Shown here one piece after another: positions 22,553 through 33,098 of a DNA stretch of 64,000 bases. A model generated the notes under the pieces. It was given only the letters and a program-made list of their open reading frames with translations. It was not told the DNA's origin and made no database searches. Numbering within the stretch: the stretch's first letter is position 1; the number at the start of each line of letters is the position of its first letter. A program made the translations under genes and the position numbers. The stretch is from assembly GCA_949128115.1 (NCBI GenBank), contig OX421967.1, positions 4,268,070-4,332,069 of the forward strand, given 5' to 3'. Source of the DNA: Anaspis maculata (taxonomy: Eukaryota; Arthropoda; Insecta; Coleoptera; Scraptiidae).

Positions 22553-22940
22553 AACAGAATGTCTCAGCCAAAAATATCCTGTCACAAATATCCCGGCAAT
22601 GATATACCAACCAAATACCCGCGACAAAATATCCCATGGGAAAACTATCTTCGCCAATAATATCCCGGCCAAAAATATCCCTGCGACAGAATATCCCGTG
22701 CCAAAAATATCCACGCAAATAATATCCCATGCCAAAAATATTCCCGCCAATAATATCCCAGCCAAAAAGACCTCACTCAAAAATATCCCGGCCACAAAAT
22801 TCCTCAATCGCAAGAAGGTAATGGCACTTCAGCCACCGGATATAGGGACAAACGTCCCCCGCAAAACGTCCCCGAAAAAAATGTCCTCCGCAATACGTAA
22901 CGTGAAAATTACGCCCCCAGGAAAAAAACGTCCCAAATCA
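22553..22940. repeat. Minisatellite of AAATATCCCGGC units
   Basis: About 18-20 bp units built on CCAAAAATATCCCGGCAA repeat to 22800, then change to AAACGTCCCC units to about 22940. The same theme (CCCGACAGCC..AAAT) recurs at 29565-29715. Confidence 0.75.
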
Positions 22941-22954
22941 AAGATCTCTCAAAA

Positions 22955-24130
22955 GTTCTAATCAGTTCACTCAGCCTTTCATAGGCTTTCAGAGTACCAG
23001 TAAGCCCCCTCTTGCCTTCATGTTATGTCAAGCTATGAAGCTTCACAGGACCCCCTTGTGTCTTCGATATCGTTTGAAGCCCTGCTGAGTACACTAATGA
23101 AGGACACAAGTAACAGTCTCCACTGGAGTTTCCGGAGTGATATGACGACACAAAGTAGCTCATCAGAGTGAGTATCCAGGGTATAGGCCAGTCAAATAAG
23201 GAAAGGTGGAGGGAAAAAACTGTTGGAGTTATGGAAATTTGACAGTAATGTCCGGTAAGGTGTACTGATAAACATACTGAAAGTCCTCAACTCTACCTAT
23301 CGAGCTCGAGCCGCCATCTTGGAAAAATGGTCCTTCGATCCAGTTCTCCACTTATATTCCGCTAATCATCAAAGATATTCAATCAAGTTTCATAAAAAAT
23401 CAAGGCTATAAAATTGTCTACAAAAAATGTTTTATTCACTCCGCTTTGTTGGAAATGTCAAAGTCGAAAACCAAATTTTTGCCTCATGATGCAACTGTCT
23501 ATCTATCTTCTATCTCAACTGTCACGTTTAGCTTTAATGTAGACTGCCAACATCTCCACAATTTTTGAAGACAATATCTCTAGCCATGGGCAAAAAATCG
23601 CATATCTTTAGATTTTTTTTTGTTGAGTTAATTTTAATAATTTCAACAGATACGGAAGAAGAATCTGTATGAAACAATTTTGTGGACAATTTTATAGCCT
23701 TATTTTTTGATAAAACCAAATTGAATATCTCCGATAATTAGCGCAATATAAGCAGCAAACTGGATCGAAGGCCCATTTTTCCAAGATGGCGGCTCGAGCT
23801 CAATGGGTAGAGTTGGGGACTTCTAGTATGTTCATCAGTACACCTTACCGGACATTACTGTCAAAGTCCCAAAACTCCAACAGTTTTTCCCCTCCAGCTT
23901 TCCTTATTTGACTGGCCTTCACCCTGGATACTCACTCTGATGAGCTACTTTGTGTCGTCATAATACTCCCGAAACTCCAGTGGAGACTCAGTGTACTCAG
24001 CAGGGCTTCAAACGATATCGAAGACACAAGGGGGTCCAGTGAAGCTTCATAGCTTGACATTACATGAAGGCAAAAGGGGGATTACTGGTACTCTGAAAGC
24101 CTATGAAAGGCTGAGTGGGCTAATTAGAAC
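22955..24130. repeat. 1.18-kb palindrome inside the minisatellite
   Basis: The left arm (22955 to about 23440) is matched by the complement of the right arm (about 23660 to 24130), spacer about 220 bp. Landmarks are GCCGCCATCTTGGAAAAATGG at 23311 and its complement at 23776, and GTACACCTTACCGGACATTA at 23839 mirrored at 23246. The outer 150 bp of each arm are minisatellite, the inner parts unique. It has no ORF of note. Confidence 0.88.
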
Positions 24131-25440
24131 TTCATACTACACTTGAGGATACAAGGGGGCCCTATAGGGCTCCGAGTATTACATCAGGGCACAAGGTGTG
24201 CTTATTACCTTGGTGCTGAATCATGCTCCGGGAGTCTCGAAAAGATGCAAGGGGGCTCAGCAGGGCTTTAAAAGACGTTGAAAAGACAAGGGGGCCAAAT
24301 TCAGCCATGTTTAACACAAGAAGACGAAAGAAAGCTTACTGGAACTCTGAGAGTCTTGAAAAAGCAGAAGGGGGCTAAGAAAAGCTCCAAACTACACTTG
24401 CGGACACGTGGAGGCTCAATAGGGCTCTGTATGTCTCATGAAGGCACAAGGGATTTACGCTAGGGTTTCCGAGCCTGGAGGCTTGGGGGAACTCTGAAAG
24501 TCGCGGAAAAACACAGGGGGACTCATTAGGGCTCTAAACGACACATGAGGACACAAGAGAGATCCGAATGCTACGGAAAAATGCACGGCAGTAAGGCTTC
24601 AAACGATACTGAAGACACAAGGGGTCCAATGGAGCTTTACATGAAAAAAAAGGGAAAAGGGGGCTTACTGGTACTCTGTAAGCCATTAAAAAGATAAATG
24701 GGCCGATTAGGCCCTATCTCGGGGGCTCTGTACCACACTCGGGGACACAAGAGAGCCCGATAGGGCTTCTAATATCACATCAAGGCACAAGGCGCTCACT
24801 TACCTATGCTCCATAAGTCTCGGAAAGATGCAAGGGGGCCGAGCAGGGCTTCAAAAGGCATTGAAGAAATGAGGGGACCCAATGGAGCTCTGGATAAGAA
24901 GTAGGCAACACGGGACTCACTGGAATTCTGATAGCTACGAAAAAAAATAAGGGGCTAACTAGGGTTCCATACTACACCTCAGACACAAGGGGCCCGATAT
25001 AGCTCCGAAAGCCATAGAGAAACTATAAAGGAGGCCCAACGAAGCTATGTGATGAAAAAAGGCAAAGGGGGGCTACTGGAATTTTGATAGCCATGGAAAA
25101 ACATAATGAAGCTCATCAGGGCTCCAAATTATACTTGAAAATACAAGGGGCCCCGAATTGAGGCCGAATATCATATGAAGGCACAAGGGGCTTACTAGTG
25201 CTCTCGGAAAGCCTTGGAAAAGTGCAAAAAGGCTTAACAGAGCTTCGAACGGCATTAAAGACACAAAGGGTGCCCAATAAAGCTCTGCCTGTAACAAAAT
25301 AAATTAAAATTGGACCTACTGGTACCTATCCCGAAAGCCATGAAAAGAAAGATAATGGGGCACAACAGGGTTTCAACCACACTTGAAGACACAATGGAAG
25401 CCCGTTAGGGCACCTATCATGACAAGATGCCACAACGCTG
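24131..25440 (-). repeat. 40-bp minisatellite array
   Basis: Units carry the reverse complement of GCCCTRYTGAGCCCCC followed by TTGTGTCTTCAATATCG, with strong divergence. Short ORFs inside it are not genes. Confidence 0.8.
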
Positions 25441-26026
25441 CTTGCTGCTTCGAAACGCACCGTGCGTTCCACTTATACTCCGCACCTTTATGCAGTGGCT
25501 GGTGAGAAGGAATCGACAGATCCTAAATGTTTTTGTTAAATTTAGAAAAGTAATCTACCATGCCCAGGGTGGATCCCAGGATGGAGCTTGGAATGTAGCA
25601 TGATTGCCAATTTTCACAATAAGATAATTTGGAATATGATTTGGGGCTTAGCCATTTCCCGCAGATTAGATTATTTTCAATCTTTCTCTCTGATTCCAAC
25701 TTCCCACCGGAAAAAAGCGTTTCGAACAAAAATTTCCATAGGTTCCTGGATAGAAGTCGGGAGAGTTCTGACCCTATCGATGGGTTTTGAGAAAAAACCG
25801 AATCGTTCTTTACAATTGAAGACCACAGTGAAGAAAAGCAATTGATTCAATGAAAAAAATACCCAGATGAAATATGACCTTAATTGTACACAGTGTAAAA
25901 TAGGTATTTAGATCGAGATGTGGATTGAGTGGTAATAGACAATGAAAATCTTCAAAAATTTTATTTGAAGAGTAATCAACCAAAAACTTGATGGAGTTCC
26001 TACGTAACGTATATTTTATTATAAAG
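25441..26026. other. Intergenic, downstream of LRR-B
   Basis: No gene is visible. On the minus strand AATAAAA occurs at about 26015, just after the LRR-B stop, and may be its poly-A signal. Confidence 0.45.
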
Positions 26027-26932
26027 CTAGCTTTCTCCAAATGATGCTGTGGTATTTGTCGCTGTTATTGTTTGTGTTGTTGTCTGTGTTGTTGTTTCTG
26101 TTGTCTCAAATTTATTGTGTCTGAAATCAAATCTCCTCAATTTGGAAAGACCGACTACATCATTCCGCGGGTGGTTTCCCAGCTGATTCCAGCTGACGTC
26201 AAGCACTTCCAAGCTGTTCAGATTCGCCAAAAGCCCATTGCCCAAATTTTTGAAATTATTCCGACTCAAATCCAACTCCTTCAATTCCGTCAATTTTGAG
26301 AAAAGCGTATTGTCCAGGACTGCCAATCTGTTGTTGCGTAAATCCAAAATTCTCAGCTTGACCAGATCATCAAACGCCGCGTTTTCTACAGTCTCGAGGT
26401 CGGACCATTTGATGCGGAGGATTATCAGTTTGTTCAGTCCTTTGAACAGTGTTTTTGGCACGTGGGGGATGCCTTGAGTTTCACGTATGGTTAAAGTTTT
26501 CAGGTTTGACAATCCAGAAAACGCATCATCGGAAAACGTTTTCGCGCTGTGGTTCACAGAGTTTCTCTCGTAAACTATATAAGCTAATTCCACGCAGCTT
26601 GCAAAAGTGCCACTGGTCAGTTTCGGAAGATTATTCCAGTAAAAATTGATTCTTGTGACTCCAGGAGATGAGCAAAGTGCCCCGTCTTCGATTTTGTCCA
26701 AGTTGGATTTCTCAAACCAGAAATTATGGATGTCGGGAAGCTGTGAAAGCGACGTGGTATATATTGTGCCTTTCGATTCTTTGAACTCGATCGTTTTGTC
26801 GATCGGATCTTTTGTGTGGTTGCCACGGAAAATTTCGTTCTTTTGAAACTCGTAGTTTCTCACATCTATCAAACATGATGTGTGAGAAGTGAATAAAACC
26901 AACAATAATGCGGCTGTGGTCACCGGCTTCAT
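26027..26932 (-). CDS. LRR-B: secreted LRR protein, 301 aa, altered C-terminus
   Basis: Paralogue of LRR-A. ATG at 26930-26932 opens a signal peptide ending SHTSC. The family N-terminal region (SNLDKIEDGALCSSPG, WNNLPKLTSGTFASC) and six LRRs are present and the frame is open. After DFRHNKFE, where A, C and D meet their intron, B runs without a splice into a Thr/Gln-rich tail (repeated TTTQT) and stops. It therefore lacks the conserved C-terminal exon. The tail is CAA-repeat DNA like the 3'UTR repeat of LRR-A and LRR-C, so a deletion that joined exon 1 to the old 3'UTR would explain it (inference). The product may still be secreted, but its function could differ. Confidence 0.82.
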   Translation of the reverse strand: MKPVTTAALLLVLFTSHTSCLIDVRNYEFQKNEIFRGNHTKDPIDKTIEFKESKGTIYTTSLSQLPDIHNFWFEKSNLDKIEDGALCSSPGVTRINFYWNNLPKLTSGTFASCVELAYIVYERNSVNHSAKTFSDDAFSGLSNLKTLTIRETQGIPHVPKTLFKGLNKLIILRIKWSDLETVENAAFDDLVKLRILDLRNNRLAVLDNTLFSKLTELKELDLSRNNFKNLGNGLLANLNSLEVLDVSWNQLGNHPRNDVVGLSKLRRFDFRHNKFETTETTTQTTTQTITATNTTASFGES

Positions 26933-26933
26933 C

Positions 26934-26991
26934 CTTCAAAACCAAGTATTAGGTACCTACAAAACAAAACTAATCCAGTTCAAATACTTGC
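26934..26991 (-). other. 5'UTR intron of LRR-B with GC donor
   Basis: At the donor position the minus strand reads GATAG|GCAAGTATTTG, a GC-AG intron, and it ends TTTTGAAG|G before the ATG. Paralogues have GT at this position. Confidence 0.55.
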
Positions 26992-27056
26992 CTATCCAAT
27001 TACTTGCTTCGTTAATGATAACTGAAAAACATGTGATTTTGCCTTACAAAGATTAA

Positions 27057-27119
27057 ATAATTTATAGCCCAAGTTTAACTGAAATGATATCATATTGAAG
27101 GTCAGCTAGGATCAGGTCA
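27057..27119 (-). promoter_or_regulatory. LRR-B promoter: two AGGTCA half-sites and TATA box
   Basis: Half-sites lie at 27114-27119 and 27099-27104 (TGACCT on the gene strand, 9 bases apart), the proximal one within TGACCTTCAATATGAT. GGCTATAAATTA lies at about 27058-27068. Confidence 0.55.
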
Positions 27120-27134
27120 GTTGACTCGTGGATA

Positions 27135-27734
27135 TACAAGGTGATTTAAAAGTGTTCAACCACCTTGAAGCTGCGTAATATGGCGATGATGAAGAGTGCT
27201 GAAAACTTGTTAAAAAAATTCTATCTCTCAATTTTGAAGTTATGAAGGGACAAAAGTTGGCCCTTCGATTGCTTATTCTATTTTCGTTGTTTCAAAAGAT
27301 TTTAGTAAACTGTCCATGGAGAAAACAGTGAGTAGAAGTGAAAATCAACCTATGAATCTGTAATGAATTTCTGTTTTGTATACAGGGTGAGTCATGAGTT
27401 CTGGGAATTATTTTTTCTTAAAAGTGCCTGCAAACAGTCACAATAGTCTCACAATTCATGTAGAGCACAATAAAACACAATTCATTCCAACGGAATTCTT
27501 TTGCTTCTGTTTTTTTTTAGAAACCAAGTGATTTATGACTCACCCTGTATACATAGAGAACAGAAATTTATTACAGATTCGGACGAAAATAGAAGCGGTC
27601 AAAGGACCAACTTTTGTCCCTTCATAACTCCACAATCAAAAGAGATAGAATTTTTCCAACAATTTTCCAGCTCTCTACTACATCTTCACATTACGCAGTT
27701 TCAAGGTGGCTGGACGCTTTTGAATCACCCTGTA
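27135..27734. mobile_element. Foldback element, family 1, copy 2 (600 bp)
   Basis: It opens TACAAGGTGATTTAAAAGTG and closes with the complement of TACAGGGTGATTCAAAAGCG. Inner landmarks (TTTTCGTTGTTTCAAAAGAT) match copy 1 at 12939-13592. An inner pair of TACAGGGTGAGTCATGAG and its complement gives a second nested inverted repeat. TA flanks both ends. Confidence 0.85.
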
Positions 27735-29560
27735 TCATCAAGTCATCAATGAAGGATTGAACTGTCATGTTCAACTGTGCACGCGTAAGAAATATACAAG
27801 GTGTTCCCAGTTATAATACCGAAATAGCTATTCACGTATTAAAAAAATTATAACTAAGATAATAGCCTAGGGCAACAGACATTTAGACCGTTATTGTCAT
27901 GTGATAATTTCCATAGATAGTTTTACGCCATACCGAACTGACTGTTTCTTGTTGAAAAAAGTTAGAGTTTTTCAAATTAATTTGTTAGTTCTGACGGTTG
28001 CCATGAGCTAGAGGGAAATATGGATTCATAACAACCCTTGAGGTAGTTATGAATTTCATGACTCCCTAGGGACTTATGACTCCCGTTATGTATACCGTAA
28101 CCAAGACATTAGTTGGTAATAATTATTAACCTGTAGGAAATAAACAATATAACGGCACCTATATAAGTTCCTATATGGGGTTTGGTAACTTGCCATCATA
28201 TTACACTTTGTTATAAACAGTAAATAATCTAATCTAAAAGGTCAAGGACCAAGGAGATTATATAAGAGTTCAAGTGGAATTAGTAGTGAATAAGTGCTGT
28301 TTTTTTTTTCAGAAAATGAAAATACTTGGACTGATGAGTTGATTGATGAAACTTTTTTGGAAACAATCTTGAATAAATTATTCATTACATATCTCTAGGA
28401 TTCAATAATATCACTCCAATTACTACAAGTCGTCGCAGCTTCCCTTCCAAAAACTTCCGAACCGATGCGATGGTGGGCGCGAAGCAATCACTCATGTCAA
28501 GGGACAAAAACTTTGTAGTGAAGAACTTTTTAAGCACGCCCCGTACCTAACGAAACACAGATAGGAGACTATATGGGGTGTTCGCCAAAAAGCCAATGCG
28601 GATTGTCGTCCAAAAGATTATCACCCTAGCCCTGTATAATCGCCGTCTACACTATACCTGTTCAAGCCCTAATAACAATTCATTTCGCAAAACCCCTATC
28701 TGGCCGGTTGCGTCGTTGGGTACCGGATTAATCTCATCAGTTCCAAATAAGAACGTCTCCATTCCAGGAACAAAATAATACATCATCTATAATTTCAGCC
28801 GACTGCTGCAACAGAAATTATCATTCTCGCGACGTCAAACCCTGTATTGTTCTAAGTAACATTCCTCGTTAGGGCATAGTTATTCTCTTGTACCATTTTT
28901 CCCAGCTTATCTTGTTGAGCATTAAGAAATTAGTGGACGACTTAGTGGATGTGCTTTTCATCATTTTGCCTCGACTAATTCCAGAGATATTGTATAGCAA
29001 TGCGGATACCAATAATCCCTATTTTTTCCCTATGTGAAAATTGCATTTTTTGTAATTCTAGCATTTTATACCATTCCTCTACGTGAAGCTTTGATAGCTA
29101 ATGTTATTGATTGATTTGAAAATAAGAGAAAGTGATTGCAGTAGACAAAACCAACCTCAATTTTTCCTGAATAGAAAACGCCAAATAAGCCCTTTCTCAG
29201 AAAACATTCCATAGAATAGCATGTTATTAAAACGCTAGCAATAGGACCGTTCATCCAGCGCGAAGCTTTTCCAAATTGTCTAGACAGAAAACCATAAGTG
29301 GGTTTTGGTTTCAGGGAGACAAAGATACTCCCACAGAGAGCCAAAAGAACCAAGCACAGTAATTGGTCAAGAAAAACTACGTGAGAACTCCGTGAGTTCA
29401 AATGAGGCGTGAAGGAACAATTCGAAGAGAAGTTCAAGTCCCCAGATTTACGTTGATGTTGATGTTGATGTGATGATGACTGGAGACCAGATTCTAGGCA
29501 AAATGCCTTTTTTGTTTCTGTTTTAGGCATGTGCATGAGACCTTGAAATAAATAAGAGGG
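27735..29560. other. Intergenic, with a block shared with the LRR-D upstream region
   Basis: No gene is supported. The block 28184-28335 matches the complement of about 41370-41510; both lie upstream of an LRR gene in the same orientation relative to it. Both contain AAGGTCAAGGACCAA. A 188-residue minus ORF begins in a minisatellite and shows no family signature. Confidence 0.5.
28184..28335. promoter_or_regulatory. Conserved upstream block of LRR-B
   Basis: About 150 bp match the region 0.9-1.0 kb upstream of LRR-D. Here it lies about 1.3 kb upstream of LRR-B. The core AGGTCAAGGACCA could read as two nuclear-receptor half-sites one base apart. It may be an old shared enhancer or simply duplicated flank. 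Confidence 0.35.
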
Positions 29561-29564
29561 TTCA

Positions 29565-29715
29565 ATATGTAAGCCCGACAGCCGTAATCCTGACACCCTG
29601 AAGTCCCGACAGCCTAAATCCCGACACACCATAACGCCGACAGGGTCGAAATCCCGACAAATCCAAAATTCCGACAGACGAAATCCCGGTGACCGGACAA
29701 TTCTTCGCCGGACAA
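29565..29715. repeat. Minisatellite of CCCGACAG units
   Basis: About nine units of 15-18 bp built on AATCCCGACAGCC. Confidence 0.75.
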
Positions 29716-29789
29716 TTCTTCGCCTGGAACTTTGGAGCTCTTATGAGGCCTAGTGTGATTCTGATATTCAGAGCCCTATCCCCCATCAA

Positions 29790-31050
29790 GTTTTTACGTA
29801 GAGTTTCAAGCCTTGCTGAGCCCCCTTGTCTCTACAAGGTTCGTTTGGGACCTTGATGAACCTCCTTGAATATCTCCAAATTTTCTGGATATTTGCTTCG
29901 CTATTATGCCTTGGACGGCTTCTCAGAGTCCTATCAGGCCCCCCTGTCTTCATGTTGCATTTGTTAGTGCGCTCATGTAAGTCTTGATGTGTTGGTTGGA
30001 GTCCTACAGGGCCTCTTTTGTGTCTCTTAGTATCATTTGGAGGCCTAGTGAGCCCCAACAGGCATTCTTGTGATTTTCAGAGCCCTATTCTCACTTGTGT
30101 TCTACATCAAAGCATTTTAAGCCCTGCTGAGCCCCCTTGTGTCTTCAATACCGTTTGGAGCCCTATTGCACCCCCTAGCGTCTTTAATTATCGTTTGCAG
30201 CTCAGGTGACCCCCTTCTGATTTCTCGAAAATTCTGGAAGCTTAGAAGGCTCTTTTGTGCTTTTTCTTGAGTTTCTCGGAGCCCTATGTGGCCCTCTAGT
30301 GTCTTCGTGCTTTATTTGTGGCCCTGCTGAGCCCCTTTTCCATTGCTTCAATTTCCGAAGCTCAAGATAGCTCCTGTGAGTCTTTATGTGTTGATTAAAG
30401 TCCTACAGGGCCCTCTTTGGGTCTCCAAGTGTCATTTGGAACCCTAGTGAGCCTCGCCAGGCCTTCTTGCGATTTTCAGAGCCCTAGCTATCCTCCCTTG
30501 TGTTTTGCACCAAAGCATTCTAAGCCCTGCTGGACCCCTTTGTGTCTTAAATATCGTTTGAAGCCCTATTGCGCCCCCTTGTGCCTTCAACTATTGTTTG
30601 CAGCTCAGGTGCCCACTTCTGATTTCTAGAAGATTCTGAAGTCTTAAAAAGCTTCTTCGTACCTTCTTAGGTTTCTCGAAGCTCTATGTTGCCTCCTTTC
30701 GGACCTCCTGGTGTCTTCATGTTTCATTGATTGCCCTACTGAGCCCCTTTTTACAATGTGTTGGTTTCTCAAGCTCTAGTTAGTTCCTGTTAGTCTTCCG
30801 GTCTTGGCCTGCATGGCCCCGTCGTGTCTGCAAGTCTCATTTGGAGCCCCAGTGAGCCTCGCCAGGCCTTCGTCCAATTTTCAGAGGCCTTTTTTTTGTG
30901 TCTACATTGAAGCATTTCAAGCCCTGTTAAGCCCCCTTGTATCTTCAAATATCGTATTGGAGTCCTAATGAGCCCCCTTGTGCCGTCATTTATCGTTGGC
31001 ATCCCTGGTGACCCCTTTCTGTTTTCTCGAGCTTCTGGAATTTTCGGAAG
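29790..31050 (+). repeat. 40-bp minisatellite array with 0.4-kb higher-order period
   Basis: Basic unit is GCCCTRYTGAGCCCCC followed by TTGTGTCTTCAATATCGTTTGGA. A longer block marked by GTCTC..AGT.TCATTTGGA recurs near 30030, 30420 and 30825, so about ten units form a higher-order repeat. Confidence 0.82.
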
Positions 31051-32050
31051 CGTACCAAACGTTGGTTTGGCCATAGTGAAGTTGCCTAGTCCGTAACAAT
31101 GTAACTACAACAACTGAACTGCTGAATTAACAATGCAACACCTTGAGAGAATCTTTTAGATACAGTTCGCAAAAATTCGTGTTCTCTGGACTCAAAACAG
31201 CCGGCAAAATGACTATTTCAGGGAGACAATACTGAAAAACTGATCATTTGTTTTATTACATACGAAAAATGTTTTCGGCCTATTTTGCCTATTTTAGTCG
31301 TTACGGCCTGAAGCGTCCTAAAATAGAGCTTTCATTTGCCTAAACATGTGTCCTAATTTCTACTTTTTAACGGCCTGAAATCCGGTCTCTACTCTAATGA
31401 TGACGTTCAGCGGTGAATGTTGCTCTGAGATGTCCAGTCAAATCTCTGGAACCCCAGGCTTCATCAATATAAATCAACGACCAACTAGCTGAGTGGCTCA
31501 TTAACTGATGCATCGAATGAACATCGCTGGAATTGTTGAAATGAAAGTGTGTTGTAGAAAATGTGACTGTGTATAACAAGCTGTTGCAGCAAAATTTCAA
31601 AATAAACTGTCAAAACTCATTTGTCCAAGCGTGAGGTAGAAAAGGGAAAAACAATAATAAAAATATGTATATTTTGGGCTCCATTTAGGAGGGTCCACAT
31701 CAAGGAAGGGTGAAAACTGGAGATGCAACATGCCAATGGAAGAAGTCGAAAAACACGCAAAAGTGGTTGGTGGTGAAGTGCCATAAAGAGACGACGCCTT
31801 GTTTAGCGTTCTTCTTATTTTCGTTATATTTGGTTGGTGCATGTTTTTTATGGTATTTGGTGTGAAGCTCTCTTTGAAGTCGAAGGCAAGTGAGTCGCTG
31901 ATTCGATACCATCAACTGAGGTGGCAGGTGGTTCAAAAATTCATTGGCACAAATTATTGTGAAATCAGAGTGCACTTCAATCGAATGGTGTAGGTACAAT
32001 CTTTATTGTAATTGCTCAGATGTTGTAACCCAATCACAGTCTAATGTCAG
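31051..32050. other. Intergenic, no identified feature
   Basis: ORFs of 60-99 codons lie on both strands around 31400-32000, but none carries a motif I recognise, and codon use gives no clear support. Confidence 0.45.
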
Positions 32051-32055
32051 ATTTG

Positions 32056-32170
32056 ATTTAGATAAGATAAGATAAGATAAGATAAGTTTTATTCATTTTT
32101 ACGACATATTACATATTTACACAAGTCAAGTTTAGTTTCACGAAGTAAGTGACAAGGGTTTCTCCTACCT
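32056..32170 (-). mobile_element. 3' end of a non-LTR element with (TTATC)n tail
   Basis: On the minus strand CTTGACTTGTGTAAATATG leads to GAATAAAAC and then six TTATC units. This resembles the 3'UTR and tail of a jockey/CR1-type insertion. Upstream coding sequence is not recognisable. Confidence 0.5.
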
Positions 32171-32910
32171 GTACATCAGTTACTTCAAATTGGCTCTGGT
32201 CTTCTTCCTCTGCGGTCAACCGTTTTCAGACAAACAGACGCTGTCTGCACAAAGAACGCGGGAAGATAGCACCACTAACTATGCGAAGTAGAAGCAACAA
32301 TTACTGGAACAGAAGGATTAATCAACAGATGATTGCCTCGACAGAATGAACTGGACCTGGCCGTCTAGAAAGATGCCCGGTGGTCAAAATCAGTAGTTCG
32401 GCACCTGGTCCGGTAAGAGCGGAAAATTGCAGTCATCAGGAAAACCGAAGAGGCGGGAAAGTTTAATACACAAACCATGAAAAGCCAAGTCATTTGAAGC
32501 TACCTGATACATGATCTGAACTAAGGTTCTTTCCGAATATGTCTATTCAAAGGTTTTAACCAGCCAAAATCTGAAGGGTTAACTCATGACGTAACGCCCG
32601 TAGCAAACCATCAGCAGATTATTGAAGGCCTATTTTCAGGGATATGTAGTTTCCATACGGAGCATTTTTTGACTCATGTTTAGAAAAATTTATCGCCCTA
32701 TTGTTTATCGGAGAATATGCAGGCTAGGTTTGGTAGGCTAATTTCGGGTCACCTGTATTGTCAATAGCTATGCATGACATTCCAGGTACCTACCCACTGT
32801 TTTTTCTCTTGATCGGTGGAACGTTTTGTATACCTAGGTACCTATTTAATCGCACAGCCGAACATGTTTACTCATCCATCGATGATTTGATATCTTTCCC
32901 AATAATAATA
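32171..32910. other. Intergenic, no identified feature
   Basis: Short ORFs only; nothing that I recognise. It ends at the LRR-C promoter. Confidence 0.45.
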
Positions 32911-32912
32911 AT

Positions 32913-32975
32913 TGACCTGGGCTCAACCACTGACCTTTAATTTGATATTTTAGGAATTAGCTCATGCTTTAATAA
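32913..32975 (+). promoter_or_regulatory. LRR-C promoter: two TGACCT half-sites
   Basis: Half-sites lie at 32913-32918 and 32931-32936, 12 bases apart, in TTGACCTGGGCTCAACCAC then TGACCTTTAATTTGAT. A weak TTTAATAA at about 32968 takes the place of the TATA box. The proximal half-site is 163 bp before the ATG. Confidence 0.55.
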
Positions 32976-33038
32976 TTCCAAAATTACGCAAATTTAGATG
33001 TTTTTCAGTCATCATAGCTGAAGCCAGTAACTAATTAC

Positions 33039-33097
33039 GTAAGTGATCAGATCTCGGTTTTGACTGAATTAGTCAATTTTTGTAAACTTAGTTCTAG
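33039..33097 (+). other. 5'UTR intron of LRR-C
   Basis: It opens ATTAC|GTAAGTGATC and ends AGTTCTAG|G before the ATG. Confidence 0.65.
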
Positions 33098-33098
33098 G

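Noticed and set aside
22478..22961. Overlapping ORFs of 111 and 149 codons on opposite strands
   Set aside because: They are translations of the AAATATCCC minisatellite (for example repeated IFLAGI and NIPA units).
29066..29632. 188-codon minus ORF
   Set aside because: It starts in the CCCGACAG minisatellite, includes a GATGTT microsatellite as a His/Gln run, and has no family motif or splice support.
31700..31999. 99-codon minus ORF
   Set aside because: No motif, no splice or promoter context and no repeat family recognised.
32149..32349. Possible minus-strand exon EEEDQSQFEVTDVQ before a GTAGGA donor
   Set aside because: It lies next to a retrotransposon 3' end, and no partner exon fits.
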